64,000 nucleotides of DNA, taken from contig AP026542.1 in the NCBI GenBank assembly GCA_026075535.2, forward strand, positions 10,354,001-10,418,000. Reading direction: 5' to 3'. Of this stretch, positions 63,868-64,000 are shown one piece after another. Numbering within the stretch: the first letter of the stretch is position 1; every line of letters begins with the position of its first letter. The position numbers and the translations under genes were made by a program. The stretch comes from Tricholoma matsutake (taxonomy: Eukaryota > Basidiomycota > Agaricomycetes > Agaricales > Tricholomataceae). Below the pieces are notes generated by a model. That model saw only the letters and a program-made list of their open reading frames with translations. It searched no databases and was not told the DNA's origin.

Positions 63868-64000
63868 TGTAAGGGGACTAGGGGGGGTGCCCTGTGTGTT
63901 TTTCCTATTTTTTATGTTCGTCCTATATTTTTCCCCACCTCATTTCCTTCTATTCTTCATTTTCTATGATTTTTCCGGATTTTATTACTAATTTTCCCTT
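63868..64000 (+). repeat. 3' LTR of Gypsy family A copy 2, cut by the window end
   Basis: The first 133 of an expected 426 bases. The outer flank, which would settle the rearrangement model, is beyond the window. Confidence 0.92.

Larger units (their letters stand above)
58379..64000 (+). mobile_element. Gypsy family A chromovirus-type element, copy 2 (runs off the window)
   Basis: The 5' LTR is 58379-58804, the body 58805-63867, and the first 133 bases of the 3' LTR run from 63868 to the window end. The left flank is gtttc. Gag and pol are co-linear with copy 1 and differ by a 132-bp in-frame deletion in gag plus substitutions. It has fewer CpG losses than copy 1 in gag but more in integrase. 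Confidence 0.93.

Overview
The window looks like a transposon graveyard from a filamentous basidiomycete, most likely an Agaricomycete. The evidence is the 46-50 bp introns, the mix of chromodomain Ty3/Gypsy, Ty1/Copia, KDZ, Tnp2-type CACTA and Helitron-like elements, and the strong CpG decay. I see no clear single-copy housekeeping gene. Almost every coding stretch belongs to a mobile element, to transposon cargo, or to a captured fragment.

Layout. 1-7495 is a stack of nested retrotransposons: a Copia 3' end inside a chromodomain Gypsy (family A), which sits inside an older Gypsy (family B) that also carries a solo LTR. 7496-8112 and 54946-57570 are parts of one AT-rich minisatellite locus. 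Inside that locus, 8113-54937 is bounded by short terminal inverted repeats and an 8-bp duplication (aatacaaa). I read it as one giant KDZ (Kyakuja-Dileera-Zisupton) DNA transposon. Its transposase has a CxC2-type zinc cluster and at least eight short introns (10076-13913). It carries at least four cargo genes: A 8540-9573, C 20602-23001, D 48193-49991 on the minus strand, and E 50111-51592. Without later insertions the KDZ element would be about 18-19 kb.

Insertions in the KDZ element. A 4.2-kb Gypsy (family C) lies at 14023-18227 with a perfect 5-bp TSD. A TIR element lies at 53898-54827 with a 6-bp TSD. A 23.4-kb block (23687-47104) begins with a complete family A Gypsy and ends with a family A LTR. 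Between them is a foreign segment, 29734-46678, holding a decayed minus-strand gene, a Tnp2-type transposase, a RecQ-like helicase pseudogene split by a MITE, TIR-bounded low-complexity DNA, a Helitron-type protein and a cyclin fragment.

The flanks of the three family A insertions are shuffled. 23686 and 47105 were once adjacent (TSD atatc), and 58378 and the complement of 46678 were once adjacent (TSD gtttc). Two inversions through LTRs in opposite orientation, or a misassembly at identical 426-bp LTRs, would explain this. 54990-57171 is a foldback element with a perfect 43-bp palindrome at its centre, itself hit by another TIR element. 58379-64000 is a second nearly complete family A Gypsy that runs off the window.

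Decay. Stops in the younger elements are mostly TGA where arginine is expected, and comparing the two Gypsy copies shows CGA to TGA directly. This points to methylated-CpG deamination or a RIP-like process. All exon and domain calls were made by eye.
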